A stretch of 64,000 nucleotides of DNA from Molossus alvarezi (Eukaryota; Chordata; Mammalia; Chiroptera; Molossidae), in NCBI GenBank assembly GCA_037176705.1, contig CM073885.1, positions 215,462,290 through 215,526,289 on the forward strand. Reading direction: 5' to 3'. Position numbers and translations under genes: made by a program. Of the stretch, positions 35,230-46,776 are shown one piece after another. Position 1 is the first letter of the stretch. Every line of letters starts with the position of its first letter. The notes beneath the pieces are model-generated. The model did no database searches. It was not told where the DNA came from and worked only from the letters and a program-made list of their open reading frames with translations.

Positions 35230-38200
35230 CATTATATCCCACAAGAAAGTGAGATCATGTGGTATTTGTCTTTCTCTGATTGGCTTATTTCGCTTAGAAT
35301 AATACTCTCCAATTTCCTCCACGTTGTCGCAAAGGATAAGAGATCTTTCTTTCATAGAGCTGCATAGTATTCCATTATGTATAGGTACTACAGCTTTTTT
35401 ATCCATTTGTCTATTAATGAACACTTGGGTTGTTTCCAGATCTTAGAAATTATAAATAGTGCTGCTATGAACATAGGGGTATATATTTTCTTTCTGATTG
35501 GTGTTTCAGGCTTCTTAGGGTATATTCCTAGAAGTGGGACCACTGGTCAAATGGCAGTTCAATTTTTAATTTTTTGAGGAAACACCATATTGTTTTTCAT
35601 AGTGGCTGCACCAGTCTGCATTCCCACCAGCAATGTACTAGAGTCCCCTTTTCTCCACACCCTCTCCAGCACTTGATGATTTGTTGATGGTAGCCATGCT
35701 GGCAAGTGTGAAGTGATATCTCCTAGTTGTTTTAATTTGCATCTCTCTGATGACTAGTGACGTTGAGCATTTTTTTCATATGTCTCTTGGCCATTTGTAT
35801 ATCCTGTTTGGAGAGGTATCTAATTAGGTCCTCTGTCCAGTTTTTAATTGGGTTCTCTCTCTTCTTTTTGTTGAGTTGTATGAGTACTCTATATATTTTG
35901 GAAATTAACCCTTTATGTGATGTATTGTTGGCAGATATGCTCTCCCATATAGTGGTTTCTCTTTCCATTTTGATGCTTGTTTCTTTTCCTGTGCAGAAGC
36001 TCTTTAGTTTGATGTAGTCCCATGCATTAATTTTTTCTTTTGTTTCTCTTGCTTTAAGCGTTGTATCATTGAAAATTCTGCTGCATGTGATGTCTGAAAT
36101 TTTGCTGCCTACATTTTCTTCTAGGATTTTTAAGGATTCACAGGTCACATTTAAGTCTTTTATTCATTTTGAGTTTATTCTTGTGTATGGTGTAAGTTGG
36201 TGGTCTAGCTTCATTTTTTGCATGTAGCTGTCCAATTTTCCTAGCACTGTTTATTAAAGAGGTTGTTTTTACTCCACTGTATGCTCTTGCCACCTTTGTC
36301 AAATATTAGTTGAGCATATGTCTTGGGTCAATTTCTGGGTTCTCTGTTCTGTTCCATTGATCTATATGCCTGTTCTTGTGACTTTACCAGGCTTTTTTTT
36401 TATTACAATGGCTTTGTAGTATAACCTGATCTCTGGTATTATGATGTCTCCTGCTTTGTTCTTCTTTTTCAAGATTGCTATGGCTATTTGGGGTCTTTTT
36501 TTTGCTCCGTATAAACTTTAGGAGTATTTGTTCTAGTTCTGTGAAATATGTCATTAGTGTTTTAATGAGGATTGCATTGAGTCTATAGATTGCTTTGGGT
36601 AGTATGGACATTTTAATGATGTTAATTCTTTCAATCCATGAACAAGGTATGTGCTTCCACTTTCTTATATCTTCCTCTATTTCTTTATTCAATGTCCTGT
36701 AATTTTCTGCGAAGAGGTCTTTTACTTCTTTGGTTAAGTTTATTCCTATTTTTTGCTACAATGGTAAATGGGATTTTTTTTTTTTTCTTTCTCTTTCTGT
36801 GAGTTCCTTATTGGTGTATAAGAATGCCATCGATTTCTGGATAATTTTGTATCCTGCTACTTTGCCAAATTCATTGATTAGCTCTAGTAGATTTTTAATG
36901 GAGTCTTTAGGGTTTTCTATGTACAATATCATGTCATCTGCAAATAATGGCAGTTCCACTTTCTTGTTTCCATTTTGGATCCCTTTTATGCTTTCTTCAT
37001 GTGCTGTGGCTAAGACTTCTAGAACTATTTTAAATAAGAGTGATGAAGGTGGGCATCTCTGTCTTGTTCCTCGTCTTCAGGGAAATGCTTTTAGTTTTTG
37101 CCCATTGAATATGATGTTGGCTTTAGGTTTTTCATATATGGCCTTTATTTTGCCAAGATATGATCTCTCTATTACCACACTGCTGAACATTTTTATCAGA
37201 AATGGGTGCTGGATTTTGTTGAATGCCTTTTCGGTGTCTATTGATATGATCATATGGTCTCTATATTTCATTTTGTTTATGTGGTAAATCACATTTATTG
37301 ATTTGTAAATATGGTACCAGCCTTTTATCCCTGGGATGAATCCCACTTGATCATGGTGAATAATTTCTTTGAGGTATTGCTGGATCTGATTTGGTAATAT
37401 TTTCTTCAGTATTTTGGCATCTATGTTCATCAGGGATATCGGCCTGTAGTTTTCTTTCTTTGTAGTGTCTTTACCTGGTTTTGGAATTAAAATTATGCTG
37501 GCCTCATAAAACGAGTTGGGAAGTTTTCCTTCTTCTTGAATTTTTTGGAAGAGTTCAAGGAGCATGGGTGGTAGTTCTTTGAATGTTTGTTAAAACTCCC
37601 CTGTGCAGCCATACAGGTGTATGCATTTTTTTTTTTTCTGGGAATTTCTTGATTACATCTTCAATTTACTTAGTTGTTTTCGGTCTGCTCAAGTTTTCTA
37701 TCTCTTCCCTGTTTTGTTTTTGGAGACTTTAATTTTACAAATTTGTCCATTTTGCCTAGATTGTCCAATTTGTTGGTGCATAATTGTTCATATTATTTTT
37801 GAATGATCCTTTTCATTTCTGTGGTGTCAGTTGTTACTTCTCCTCTTTCATTTCTGATTTTGTTTATTTGGGTCCTCTCTTTTTGTTTGTTGGTGAGTCT
37901 GGCTAAAAGTCCACCAATCTTGTTTATGTTTTCAAGGAACCAGCTCTTTGTTTCATTGATGTTTGAATTGTTTTTTTAGTTGCTATGTCATTTATTTCTG
38001 CCCCAATCTTTACTATTTCTTTTTTTCTATTTGTTCTGGGTTTCTCTTTTTGTTTTCTTTCTAGTTCTTTAAATTTTGAGGTTCGATAGTTAATTAGAAA
38101 TTTTTCTTGTTTCTAGCAGTAGGCCTGTAGTGCTATGAACTTCCCTCTCAGGACTGTTTTCGCTGCATCCCACAGATTTTATTTTGTTGTGTGTTCATTT

Positions 38201-38660
38201 TCATTGGTTTCCAGGAAGGTTTTTATTTCTTCCTTGATCTTCTTGGTAACCCATTCATTGTTCAATAACATGATATTTAGCCTCCATGTGTTTGAATGTT
38301 TTTGAGTGTTTTTATGGTTATTGAATTCTAATTTCATGCCATTGTGTTCTGAGAAGATGCCTGATATGATTTCAGTCTTCTTGATCTTGTAGAGACTTAG
38401 TTTGTGTCATAACCGGTGGTCTATCTTTGAGAATGTCTTATGTGCACTTGAGAAGAATGTGAGTCCTGCAGTTTTGGGGTGTAACTCTCTGTAGATATCT
38501 ATGAAATCCATTTGATCTAGTGCATCATTTAGAGTCACTTTTTCTTGTTAATTTTTTATCTAGAGGATCTGTCCCTTGAGGTCAGTGGGGTATTGAAGTT
38601 GCCTGCTGTAATTGTATTGCTGTTGATTTCTCCTTTGAAGTTCTTCGGAAGATTTTAAAT
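35230..38660 (-). pseudogene. L1 ORF2 (endonuclease/reverse transcriptase), broken
   Basis: Open stretches give the order of L1 ORF2p. The reverse transcriptase palm lies at 37565-37077 ('[20 protein letters not shown]', 'DQVGFIPG'). The catalytic FADD follows at about 36944-36933, then the finger and thumb region (36692-36384) and the C-terminal Cys-rich part (36148-35232). Multiple stops and frameshifts separate these pieces. The N-terminal endonuclease is mostly lost at the half-L1 insertion boundary (38660). The protein would normally nick DNA and copy its own RNA at the target; this copy cannot. Confidence 0.85.
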
Positions 38661-39031
38661 GTATTTTTTTTTTTTTTCAAATCTTTATTGTTGGATGTAA
38701 AATGTATTACAGATGTTCCACATTTTTCCCCCATTGACCCCCTCCTCCCCACTCCCGCCCCCCTCCCACCTTTTCCCACACTATTGTCTGTGTCCATTGG
38801 TTATGCATATAAGTTCTTTGGTTTATTTCTTCCCACCTCCCCAACCCCTTTCCCTTTGAGGTTTGTCAGTCTAGCAATGAATTTGTGCTTCTTAATCCCT
38901 TCACCTTTTTCACCCATTCCCCCAACCCCCTTCCCAACTGGCAACCAACAAAATGTTCTCTGTATCTATGAGAATGTTTCTGTTCTGCCTGTTCATTTTG
39001 TTTGTAGATTCCATTGTTGATAGATATGTAT

Positions 39032-39972
39032 TCATTGCCATTTTGTTTGTTCATACATTTTATCTTTTTCTTCAAAAAGACCCTTCATCATTTCATATAA
39101 TAACGGTTTGGTAGTGATGAACTCCTTTAACTTTTTCTTGTCTGGGAAAGTTTTTATATGTCCATCGATTCTAAATGACAGCTTTGCCGGATAGAGTAAT
39201 TTTGGTTGTAGGTTCTTGGTTTTCATCACTCTGAATATTTCTTGCCACTCCCTTCTGGCCTGCAAAGTTTCTTTTGAGAAATCAGCTGACAGCCTAATGG
39301 GTACTCCCTTGTAGGTAACTAGCTGCCTTTCTCTTGCTGCTTTTAATATTCTCTCTTTGTCTTGAACCTTTTGCATTTTGATGATGATGTGTCTTGGTGT
39401 GGGCCTCTTGGGGTTCATCTTGTTTGGGACTCTCTGTGCTTCCTGGACTTGTATGTCTGTTTCCTTCACCAAGTTAGGAAAGTTTTCTGCCATTATTGTT
39501 TCAAACAGGTTTTCGATTTCTTGTTCTCTCTCTTCTCCTTCGGGCACCCCCAAGATGCGAATGTTGGCACGCTTGAAGTTGTCCCAGAGGCTCCTTACAC
39601 TATCCTCATTTTTTTGGATTCTTTTTTCTTTTTGCTGTTCTGATTTGGGATTTTTTGCTTCCTTATATTCCAAATTGATGGGTTGCTCCTTGGATTTAGT
39701 ACTCTATTATTGAAGCTGTGTAAATTATTCTTTATTTCAGTTAATGCCTCCTTTAATTCTAACTGTGTATCCATGATTTCTAACTGGTCCTTTTTTATGC
39801 TCTTGAGGCCCTCCCTAAGTTCACTGAGGTTCTCACTAAGTTCATTGAGCATCCTTATAAGCAGTATTTTGAACTCAGCATCTGTTAGGTTGCTTATCTC
39901 CCTTTCGCTTATTTCTTTTATTGGGGTTGTGTTCTGTTCTTTCATTTGGGACCTGTTTCTTTGTCTCCTCAT
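39032..39972 (-). pseudogene. L1-type ORF1 of the half-L1 element, one frameshift
   Basis: The N-terminal frame (39972-39595) gives MRRQRNRSQMKEQ and then a Leu/Glu/Lys heptad-rich coiled coil (about residues 35-90), as in L1 ORF1p trimers. The C-terminal frame (39673-39032) gives the RNA-binding part: 'NIRILGVPEGEE' (RRM) and 'PRHIIIKMQKVQDKERILKA' with the C-terminal domain. The two frames meet near 39675, where a single frameshift is enough to explain the break. Otherwise the reading frame is well kept, so the element is not very old. ORF1p binds its own RNA and acts as a nucleic-acid chaperone. The end is at the stop upstream of 39032. Confidence 0.8.
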
Positions 39973-40139
39973 TTTGGCTGCCTCCCTGTGTTTGTTTCTG
40001 TGTATTACTTAATGAGAGGTATGGGGCTAGCTGAGACCTGATGCTGCTCGTTTGAAAGAATTTAGGAAAAACCTGAAGCAGGATCCAAGACTGGCCAATC
40101 CTATGGTTAAGCAAGTGGCAACAGCTTGGGTGGGCTTGA

Positions 40140-40740
40140 AAGTTGTGTGGGGCGGGGCGGGGCCTCAGGGAGTCAGTAGGGCGGGGCTACCAGTGTGAGC
40201 CAGGTTGCTGGAGTCCCAGATATGGCTTCTGTCTGCCGCCCCCGGGAAGGGCTCACCAAAGGAACAAAGGCCTCTGACAGCACATTTGTCCCCGAGGAAG
40301 CCCCCTCTCCAGCCCTCGCTCCAGTGCCAAACAGCTCAGTTCTTCCCTGTATGTCTCTGGTGCCCCTCGAGCTGCTTCCCCTCTGAGTTTAGAGGGAGAG
40401 AGTCCGATAAGTCCGTGCACCGGCCCTTTAAGGAGCTGCCTGGGGCTCCAGCCAGGTCAGCTTCCCTGAGCCTCAGTTTCCACTGGTTTTTCCAGCCAGA
40501 AGTTATGGAGACTTCTCTTCCTGGCACTGGAACCCTGAGCGGGGCACCTGGTGTGGGACGGGGACCCCTCAGTCCTCAGGAAGGACCTTCCCAGCCGCGG
40601 GAGCCTCCTGATTTTTATCCGCCACACTTGGGTGTGGGACCAGCCCGTCTCGTCGCTGCGCGCCATGCGCCGCCGCCGCCGCCGCCACCACCACCGCCAC
40701 CGCAGCGCCACCGCCACCCCTTGCCACCCCTCCTATTAGT
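40140..40740 (-). promoter_or_regulatory. CpG-rich 5' UTR/promoter of the half-L1
   Basis: GC content is much higher than the surroundings. Two GC boxes, 'ggggcggggcggggcc' at about 40149-40164 and 'gggcggggct' at about 40179-40188, would bind Sp1-type factors. A (CCG)n/(CCA)n tract fills about 40669-40717. Confidence 0.5.
40669..40717 (+). repeat. (CCG)n/(CCA)n microsatellite
   Basis: Imperfect triplets 'cgccgccgccgccgccg' then 'ccaccaccaccgccacc' lie at the 5' end of the half-L1 element. Confidence 0.85.
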
Positions 40741-40751
40741 CTGAATGTAGC

Positions 40752-40999
40752 TGTTTTTTTTTCATTTATTGGTAGAGTAGGAGGGAGGGGGAGGGAGGGA
40801 GAGTGGGGAGAGAGAGAGAGAAAGAGAGAGAGAGTGAAAAACACATCAATGTTAGAGAGACACATTGACTAATTACTTCCTGCACGATCCTGACCAAGGC
40901 CAGGGAGCAAACCGCAACCAAGGTACGTGCCCTTGACCAGAATTGAACCAGCGAGTCTTTGGTCTTTGGGCCAAAGCTCTATCCACTGCTCATGGCCTG
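40752..40999 (-). mobile_element. VES-type SINE, diverged
   Basis: The minus-strand body is rich in CT and the middle reads 'ccctggccttggtcaggatc'. The head end is decayed. It lies between the half-L1 5' end and the remaining L1 ORF1. No clear target duplication. Confidence 0.75.
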
Positions 41000-41002
41000 T
41001 AT

Positions 41003-41990
41003 GGGATGCTCTTTATTTCACCTTCTATTTTAAATAATAACCTTGCTAGGTAGAGTAGTCTTGGATATAGATCCTTGTTTTTCACTACCTTGATTACTTC
41101 ATGCCATTCCCTTCTGTTGAGAAGTCAGCTGATAGCCTTATGGGGGTTCCTTTGTAGGTAACCTGTTGCTTTCTCTTGCTGCCTTTAGGATTCTCTCTTT
41201 GTCTTTAATTTTTGGCATTTTAATTATTATGTGTCTTGTTGTGGGCTTATTTGGGTTCTTCTTACTTGGTGCTCTCTGTGTTCTTGTACTTGTATGCTTT
41301 TTTCCTTCACCAAGCTAGGGAAGTTTTCTGTCAATATTTCTTCAGATATATTCTCTAACACTTGCTCATTGTCTTCTTCTTCTGGAACTCCTATGATGCA
41401 GATATTGTTACATTTCATATTGTCCCACAGTTCTCTTAAGCTGTCTTCCTGTGTTTTCATTGTTTTTCCTTTTTGGTTCTCTGATCAAATGATATTTTCT
41501 ACCCTGTCTTCTAATTCACTCATTCGGTCCTTGGCTTCCTCTACTCTATTGGCTATTCCTTCCTATGTGTTCTTTATTTCTGCTATGTCATTTTCATTTC
41601 TGCTTGGTGGTTTTTCATTTCCTATTGGTTGATTTTCTTTTCTTTTTTTTTAATCCTCACCCGAGGACATTTTTGCATTTTTTGTTCAGACAGAGCGGGA
41701 GGGAGAGAGAGAAAGAGAGAGAGAGAGAAACATCGATGTGAAGGGACACATCGAGTGGTTGCCACCTGCACGACCAACCAGGGCCGGGGACAAACTGCAA
41801 CCGAGGTACGTGCCCTTAGCGGGAACCGAACCTGAGTCTCTCTGTACCGCAGGCCGACGCTCTAACGGCTGAGCCAAACCGGCCAGGGCTGATTTTCAAT
41901 GTTTCTATATCTTTACCTATGCTGTTGAGCTCTTTACTCATGTTGTTGAGATTCCTCATTTTCATTTTCTGAACTCTACCTCTGATAACT
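41003..41990 (-). pseudogene. L1 ORF1, broken and interrupted by a VES
   Basis: Minus-strand frames encode 'NICIIGVPEEEDNEQVLENI' (RRM-region motif) at 41460-41227 and coiled-coil-like sequence further 5'. Stops, frameshifts and the VES at 41640-41889 destroy it. Confidence 0.75.
41640..41889 (-). mobile_element. VES-type SINE, CpG-rich (young) subtype
   Basis: It carries 'gtgaagggacacatcgagtg' and a nearly intact B-box. The short flank 'tgattttc' is repeated on both sides (about 41630-41637 and 41890-41897). Confidence 0.88.
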
Positions 41991-42965
41991 TGCTTAATTG
42001 CATTTCATTTATCTCTTCTTCTGTAGAATTCTCTTGTTCTTTCATTTGGGATTTGTTTTTTTGTTTCACCATTTTAGCTGTCTCAGTGGGCTTTGGAGCC
42101 TGACAAATTTTCCCTGTGGGTGTTGGTATATCGCTGGTTGTGGCTCCCTCTACTGGGTTTGGATGAGTGTAGGTGGACCCATGTTAAACACCACTGTCAA
42201 GTCTTACTTTCCTGGGTAGATTTGCCAGCCAAACAAAGGTTCATTTTTCCTCTAGCTGTTTCCTGCTAGCTATTTGTTTTAGTTAGTTGATGAACCTTGA
42301 GTTGTAGCCCTCAGCTGAATGAAAAAAATCCCTCAAGTGTTTAGGGTAAGAGGATTTCCAGAGGGTGGGCCAGATGCTTGTTGGCCATCTCTACCTGTTA
42401 ATGAGCCTCCGTTTGCATTTCTCTGTCCTAGCCGACTAGTGTTAAATTCCTGAGGAAGGGGCTGTTGCTTCTTCCTGGGGCCTCTGGGAAGGGGCTCTCT
42501 GAGTAATATGGCTACTGTTCTATAAAGGATTGATTCAGCAGAAAACTCCCAGTGCCTTCCCAGCTCTCTAAACTCCCGAGTCTCTCCACAGTTCAGTATG
42601 CCCTCCCTCTGCTGGAGCCCAAGGTGAGTGGCTGTAGCTAATTTAGTGCTCTGTTCCAGCACACTGTGCTGTGGAGCTGGCTTGAGATTTTAACTTGAAG
42701 GAACTGCCCATAAACTGCCCATCCCTCAGCTGCTGTCCATGGGCTCCCAGCCTGCCCTCCTTTGCGCCTCTGCAGTTTCTACCAGGCTCGATTTGGTGTC
42801 CTCTTTCTGTCCCTGGTTAAAAGGGTTCTCTCCAGCTGCTTTTCTATTGTTTTTTTTTTTTTTTTTTTTTCCCAATGATTTGTCTTATTTTAATTGTATT
42901 TCCAGTTTGGTCCTGGGAGATGGTTTGTGTAGCTTCCATTCACTGTGTTGTCATTTTAGAATCTC

Positions 42966-43330
42966 CCTGTGCCCATTTTTTAAATTGGACTGTTTATTTT
43001 TTGTTGTTGAGTTGTATGATTAAAAGAAAAAATGTTTTGGATATTAACCTCATGTTGGAAGTGTTGTTTGCAAATATCTTCTCCGTTTTGGTTGATTATC
43101 TCTTTGTTTTGCTGATGGTTTCTTTTGCTATGCAGAAGCTTTTTAGTTTGATATAGTCCCATGCATTTATTTTTTATTTAACTTCCCTTGTTTTTGAGGT
43201 CAAACTCATAAAATCTCCTCTATGACCAAGGTCCATAGTTTAGTACCTATGTTTTCTTCTGTGTAATTTATCATTTCGGGTCTTATATTTAGGTCTTTTA
43301 TCCATTTTGAGTTACTTTTTGTCTATATTA
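42966..43330 (-). mobile_element. Right flank of the older L1 (ORF2 antisense)
   Basis: 'atgcagaagctttttagttt' and 'ccattttgagttactttttg' continue the ORF2 antisense sequence interrupted at 34953. Confidence 0.7.
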
Positions 43331-43337
43331 TTTGTTG

Positions 43338-43508
43338 GCTAGAGGGAAATGGGGGTGGGGAGGTGGTAGTAAAGGGATTCAGAAGGAGATTTGACTTTGG
43401 GTGGTGAACGGACAATACAATATACAGATGATGTATTATTGAATTCTACACTTGACACCTTTATTATTTTATTAACAACTGTCACTCCAATAAATTTAAT
43501 TTAAAAAA
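43338..43508 (+). mobile_element. L1 3' UTR end, 5'-truncated
   Basis: 'cagatgatgtattattgaat' and 'gtcactccaataaatttaat' match, as reverse complement, the L1 3' UTR at 54725-54840. A short plus-strand insertion with an A-rich end. Confidence 0.7.
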
Positions 43509-43529
43509 ATGTATAGATTTTTTTAAACC

Positions 43530-43635
43530 CCCACCTGACTTACTGAATCACAATCTCTGGTGTGGGCATTTGGGATTTTGCATTTTTAACAAGTATCTCA
43601 AATGATTTTGATGCTCACTAAAGTTTCAAGTTTAA
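43530..43635 (+). mobile_element. MER5A-like fragment
   Basis: 'gaatcacaatctctggtgtg', followed by 'ttttgcatttttaacaagta' and 'gattttgatgctcact', matches the middle and 3' half of MER5A. Confidence 0.55.
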
Positions 43636-44099
43636 CTGAAGTTTAATGTGAATTCAGGAAGTAGAAATCAAGTTTTGAGTGATGCCTTACCTTTAGGGAC
43701 CAAAGTTTTTTGCCAGCCTAGATGGCTTACTGAGTTCAAATTGGTGAAGTGCTTTGAATTTTAATAATAGAAAAATACTGTCTTTGTTACTATTCATGTA
43801 GCATTTATGTTTTCTTATGTTTTTCTCTAAATATTGGCTTAATTCTTTTAAATGAATTGATTAATATTTTTGACTGCCACACATAGCTCCTATGTATGGT
43901 TATTTTTATATTTTTCTTGAGATTATAGACATGATTTATCAGTATTGGTTCAAGTTAATTTTTGACCTAATATGTAGATCTAATACCACCTGTTAATACT
44001 ACAATTTAATAAACAGCTTTTGAAGTAACTATTACTGCTACATGCGTTTTAGAACAACATTTTTAAAAGGAAGATTTTAGAATTGCTGTTAATAAGGAT
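43636..44099. other. Unassigned AT-rich sequence
   Basis: No gene or named repeat is seen. Confidence 0.4.
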
Positions 44100-44562
44100 G
44101 TGGCAGGCATTATAATGGACCACACAAAATGTCTGTGTCCTAATCCCTGGAACCTGTGAATGTGTTAGGTTATGTGGCCAAGAGGAAATAGAAGTTTCTG
44201 ATCAGATTTTCATGAACTGTTGAAATTATACTGGAATATCTGGGTGTTCTCAATGTAATCTCAAGGGTCCTTAACCGTGGAAGAGGGAAGAAGAAGTCAG
44301 GGCAATATGATCTGAGAAAGACTTGACCTGTTGGTTGGCTTTGAAGATATAAAGAAGCCATGAGCCAAAGAATGAAGACTGCCTCTAGAGCTGGAAAAGA
44401 CAAGGAAGTGGATTCTTCCCTAAGATTCAGAGAAGGAACATAGCCCTGTGAGACTCATGTTGGGTGTCTAACCCACAGAAATATAAGCTAATAAATTCAT
44501 ATTGTCTTAGTTCACTAAATTGGTGGAATTTGTTGCAACAGCAATAGAAAACTGATACAAAG
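44100..44562 (+). mobile_element. MLT1-like MaLR LTR, old
   Basis: 'gtctgtgtcctaatccctgg', 'tgtgaatgtgttaggttatg', 'gattcttccctaagattcag' and the end 'caatagaaaactgatacaa' follow MLT1 order. A solo LTR with no internal genes. Confidence 0.7.
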
Positions 44563-46536
44563 GGATAAAAGAAATAAGGGGAAAGGAAATTTCAAATAAT
44601 AAATCAGTACTTTAACTGAGGTCATTTACCCTGCAAAGCTTGGAGTAATACTGCAGAGGCTGTAATTGTCATGTCTGAATGTTAGAAAAAATTTAATTCA
44701 TTCTTTTGGAGCTTTAGTGGGTGACATTATGACTTTCTGATATTTTAATTATGTGGTTGGCAAGGGAGCAAATTATACACAGAGAGTAAGAACTGAGAAC
44801 CTCATTCTAAGTCGGGGCTAAACTGACTAGAATGTAACTGATCTTCAATAAATGGAAGGCCAGCCCCCGAGAGACAACATCTCCATAGAGACCTGTTCTT
44901 GTGTGTCTCTGGGAACCAGTCAGCCCATCACTATGCAGATAAAGAAGACAGGGCAAGGAGCAGGAGCACCTGTGTCTGATGATCTTTCTTATCTCTTCAT
45001 TGTCTGTGGTGTTTTTTATTTAATTTATCTCCTAATTCTCATCTTAAAATTTTTACATTTGCTATCACATTTTTAATTCCCGAGAACTAATTTTTGATTT
45101 CTGAATAATGATGAGGACTCCCTCCCTGACCAAACATTAATCAGGCTCTGCTGAATCCTCTGCTTGACTATGCCTTTCCTTGGCCTGCCAGCCTGGTTTT
45201 AGCAAGAACCCTGCTAAGCTATTTTAGTGAGAATTCCCCCATCCTTGCTATCCAGTGAAGTTCCTCATCCCCCAACCTTTGCTACTTGACACATTTCTTT
45301 CTAGTAATTTCTCATCTGATGACTCCCTCATTTAGCCCATGGCTGTAAATCTCTAGCTGTCCCTCTTGTGTTTGGAGTTGAATTTAATCATTCTCTCCCA
45401 CTGCAAAGAGTTTTGACCCTTATTGCAATAGTCTTGGATAAAGTCATCCTTGGCTTTTTAACTTGTGCAATTTCTCTTTGACAAAGTTTCTTTTATAGAG
45501 ATTGTTTTTCTTATTTCTTTCAATTCAGTATCTTCTCTTATCAATAATGGGTTTATTTTTTCTAAAGTTTTCTCTTCTCTGCTTTTCTTCCCTACAAATT
45601 TAGAGGTTTTTTTTTCTTTTTTCTTTTTTCATATTTAAGAATGGGGCACTAAATTTCTGACTGGAAGTTCTGTGTGTGACTTGTCAACTGAAGGACTTTA
45701 GAGTGGGGTGACGGGGCTGGGCCATTTTGTTGCCTCTGCCTCTTTCTGCAATCCCTCATTAACACCCGTGGCTTCTTTCTCAGGCTGGTGGATTTTTCCA
45801 GAGAGAAATTTCCCAAACTGCTGCCAGGTGGGAAACACATAAGTATAAGGCTAACTATGAGAGCTCTGGAATCAAGACTGAGTGACAAACTTGGAATCTC
45901 CCCTTTCAAAATTTTTTTTTTTTTTAAATGTAACCCTGTACTATATTTAATGTGATGTCCTTTGCTCTCTGTGTCCCTGGGGTTTCCCAGCTCATAGTCT
46001 CTTGTATTCATCATCTCTAGGGAGTGATTCTAGGGTCTTCTGCAGGTTGAGAAGGCTGTCTGGACGCCTATGAGTCTATGCAGACTCCCTGCCAATCTTC
46101 CTGTTTTAAGCCCAATTTCTCACTCTTTTGAGGTACACAGTAACTCTAATTATTGTGTCTATTCATCATTCTTAGGAAATAACTGGTTAGATTCTTTCAC
46201 TGCCGGTATAGGATTACATTTTCTCATGTCTGCTAAGCTGCATCATTTGCTTTCCATTTTCCAAATATTTTGTTCCTGTCTATTTTTTGGTGGGGAGATC
46301 TCTCCTAAAAGTGGAGTATCAAAAGGTGTTCAATGCATTAAGTTTAACTGGAAGTAAATGGGTACATTTTAGAAAGATTTGCAAGATACTAGCTAATTGT
46401 CTTCTGGTTTTCTCTCAGTCAATAAGAAATTCAATTCACCTTAACATCTTGGTACCTCCCAATAAACTCAGAATTAATAAATGGTGATAGGACTATTGAT
46501 TTATTATGTAAATAGATATATTATGTTTTCCTGACT
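44563..46536. other. Unique, intron-like sequence
   Basis: No exon or confident repeat. The minus-strand frame at 45649-46014 is low-complexity in part and has no recognisable domain. Confidence 0.4.
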
Positions 46537-46776
46537 TTATTTTTTTAAATTAATTTATTTTTGTTACAGATGTTTTTCCTTTCCCCCCCACTGATACCCC
46601 CGCCCTAACCCTCCCCGCCCTGTCCCCAGCTTTGTTATCCATGACCATTGTTCACACATACATGCATATAAGCTCTGTGGTTTATTTCTCCCCCCACCCC
46701 CTCTTCTGGGGATTGTCAGCCTGTACCCCACTTCCACTTCTCTGGGACTACCCCATTCCTCAGACTGTTATGTTCA

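Larger units (their letters stand above)
38665..40745 (-). mobile_element. Half-L1 (HAL1-like) retrotransposon: 5' UTR, ORF1 and 3' UTR, no ORF2
   Basis: On the minus strand a GC-rich 5' UTR (40745-39980) leads into an L1-type ORF1 (39972-39032), followed directly by a C/T-rich 3' UTR and an A tail (T run at 38668-38680). There is no endonuclease or reverse transcriptase. That layout is the definition of HAL1 half-LINEs, known from several mammals, which borrow L1 ORF2p in trans. It sits inside ORF2 of the L1 at 34954-42965. The 3' UTR ('ttgttggatgtaaaatgtat' on the plus strand) differs from the surrounding L1s. No clear target duplication was found, and about 470 bp of host L1 is missing. 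An alternative is an L1 with ORF2 lost by deletion. Confidence 0.65.
34954..42965 (-). mobile_element. L1 element with nested insertions (near full length)
   Basis: Reading on the minus strand from 42965 down: 5' UTR (about 42.0-42.97 kb), ORF1 (41.0-42.0 kb), ORF2 (35.2-38.66 kb) and 3' UTR (34.95-35.2 kb). A perfect 17-bp duplication 'cctgtgcccatttttta' at 34937-34953 and 42966-42982 shows that the whole 8-kb block arrived as one L1 insertion into an older L1. Later arrivals are a half-L1 element at 38665-40745 and VES copies at 40752-40999 and 41640-41889. Compared with the related copy at 48.6-54.7 kb, about 470 bp around the ORF1/ORF2 junction are missing at the half-L1 site. Confidence 0.85.
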
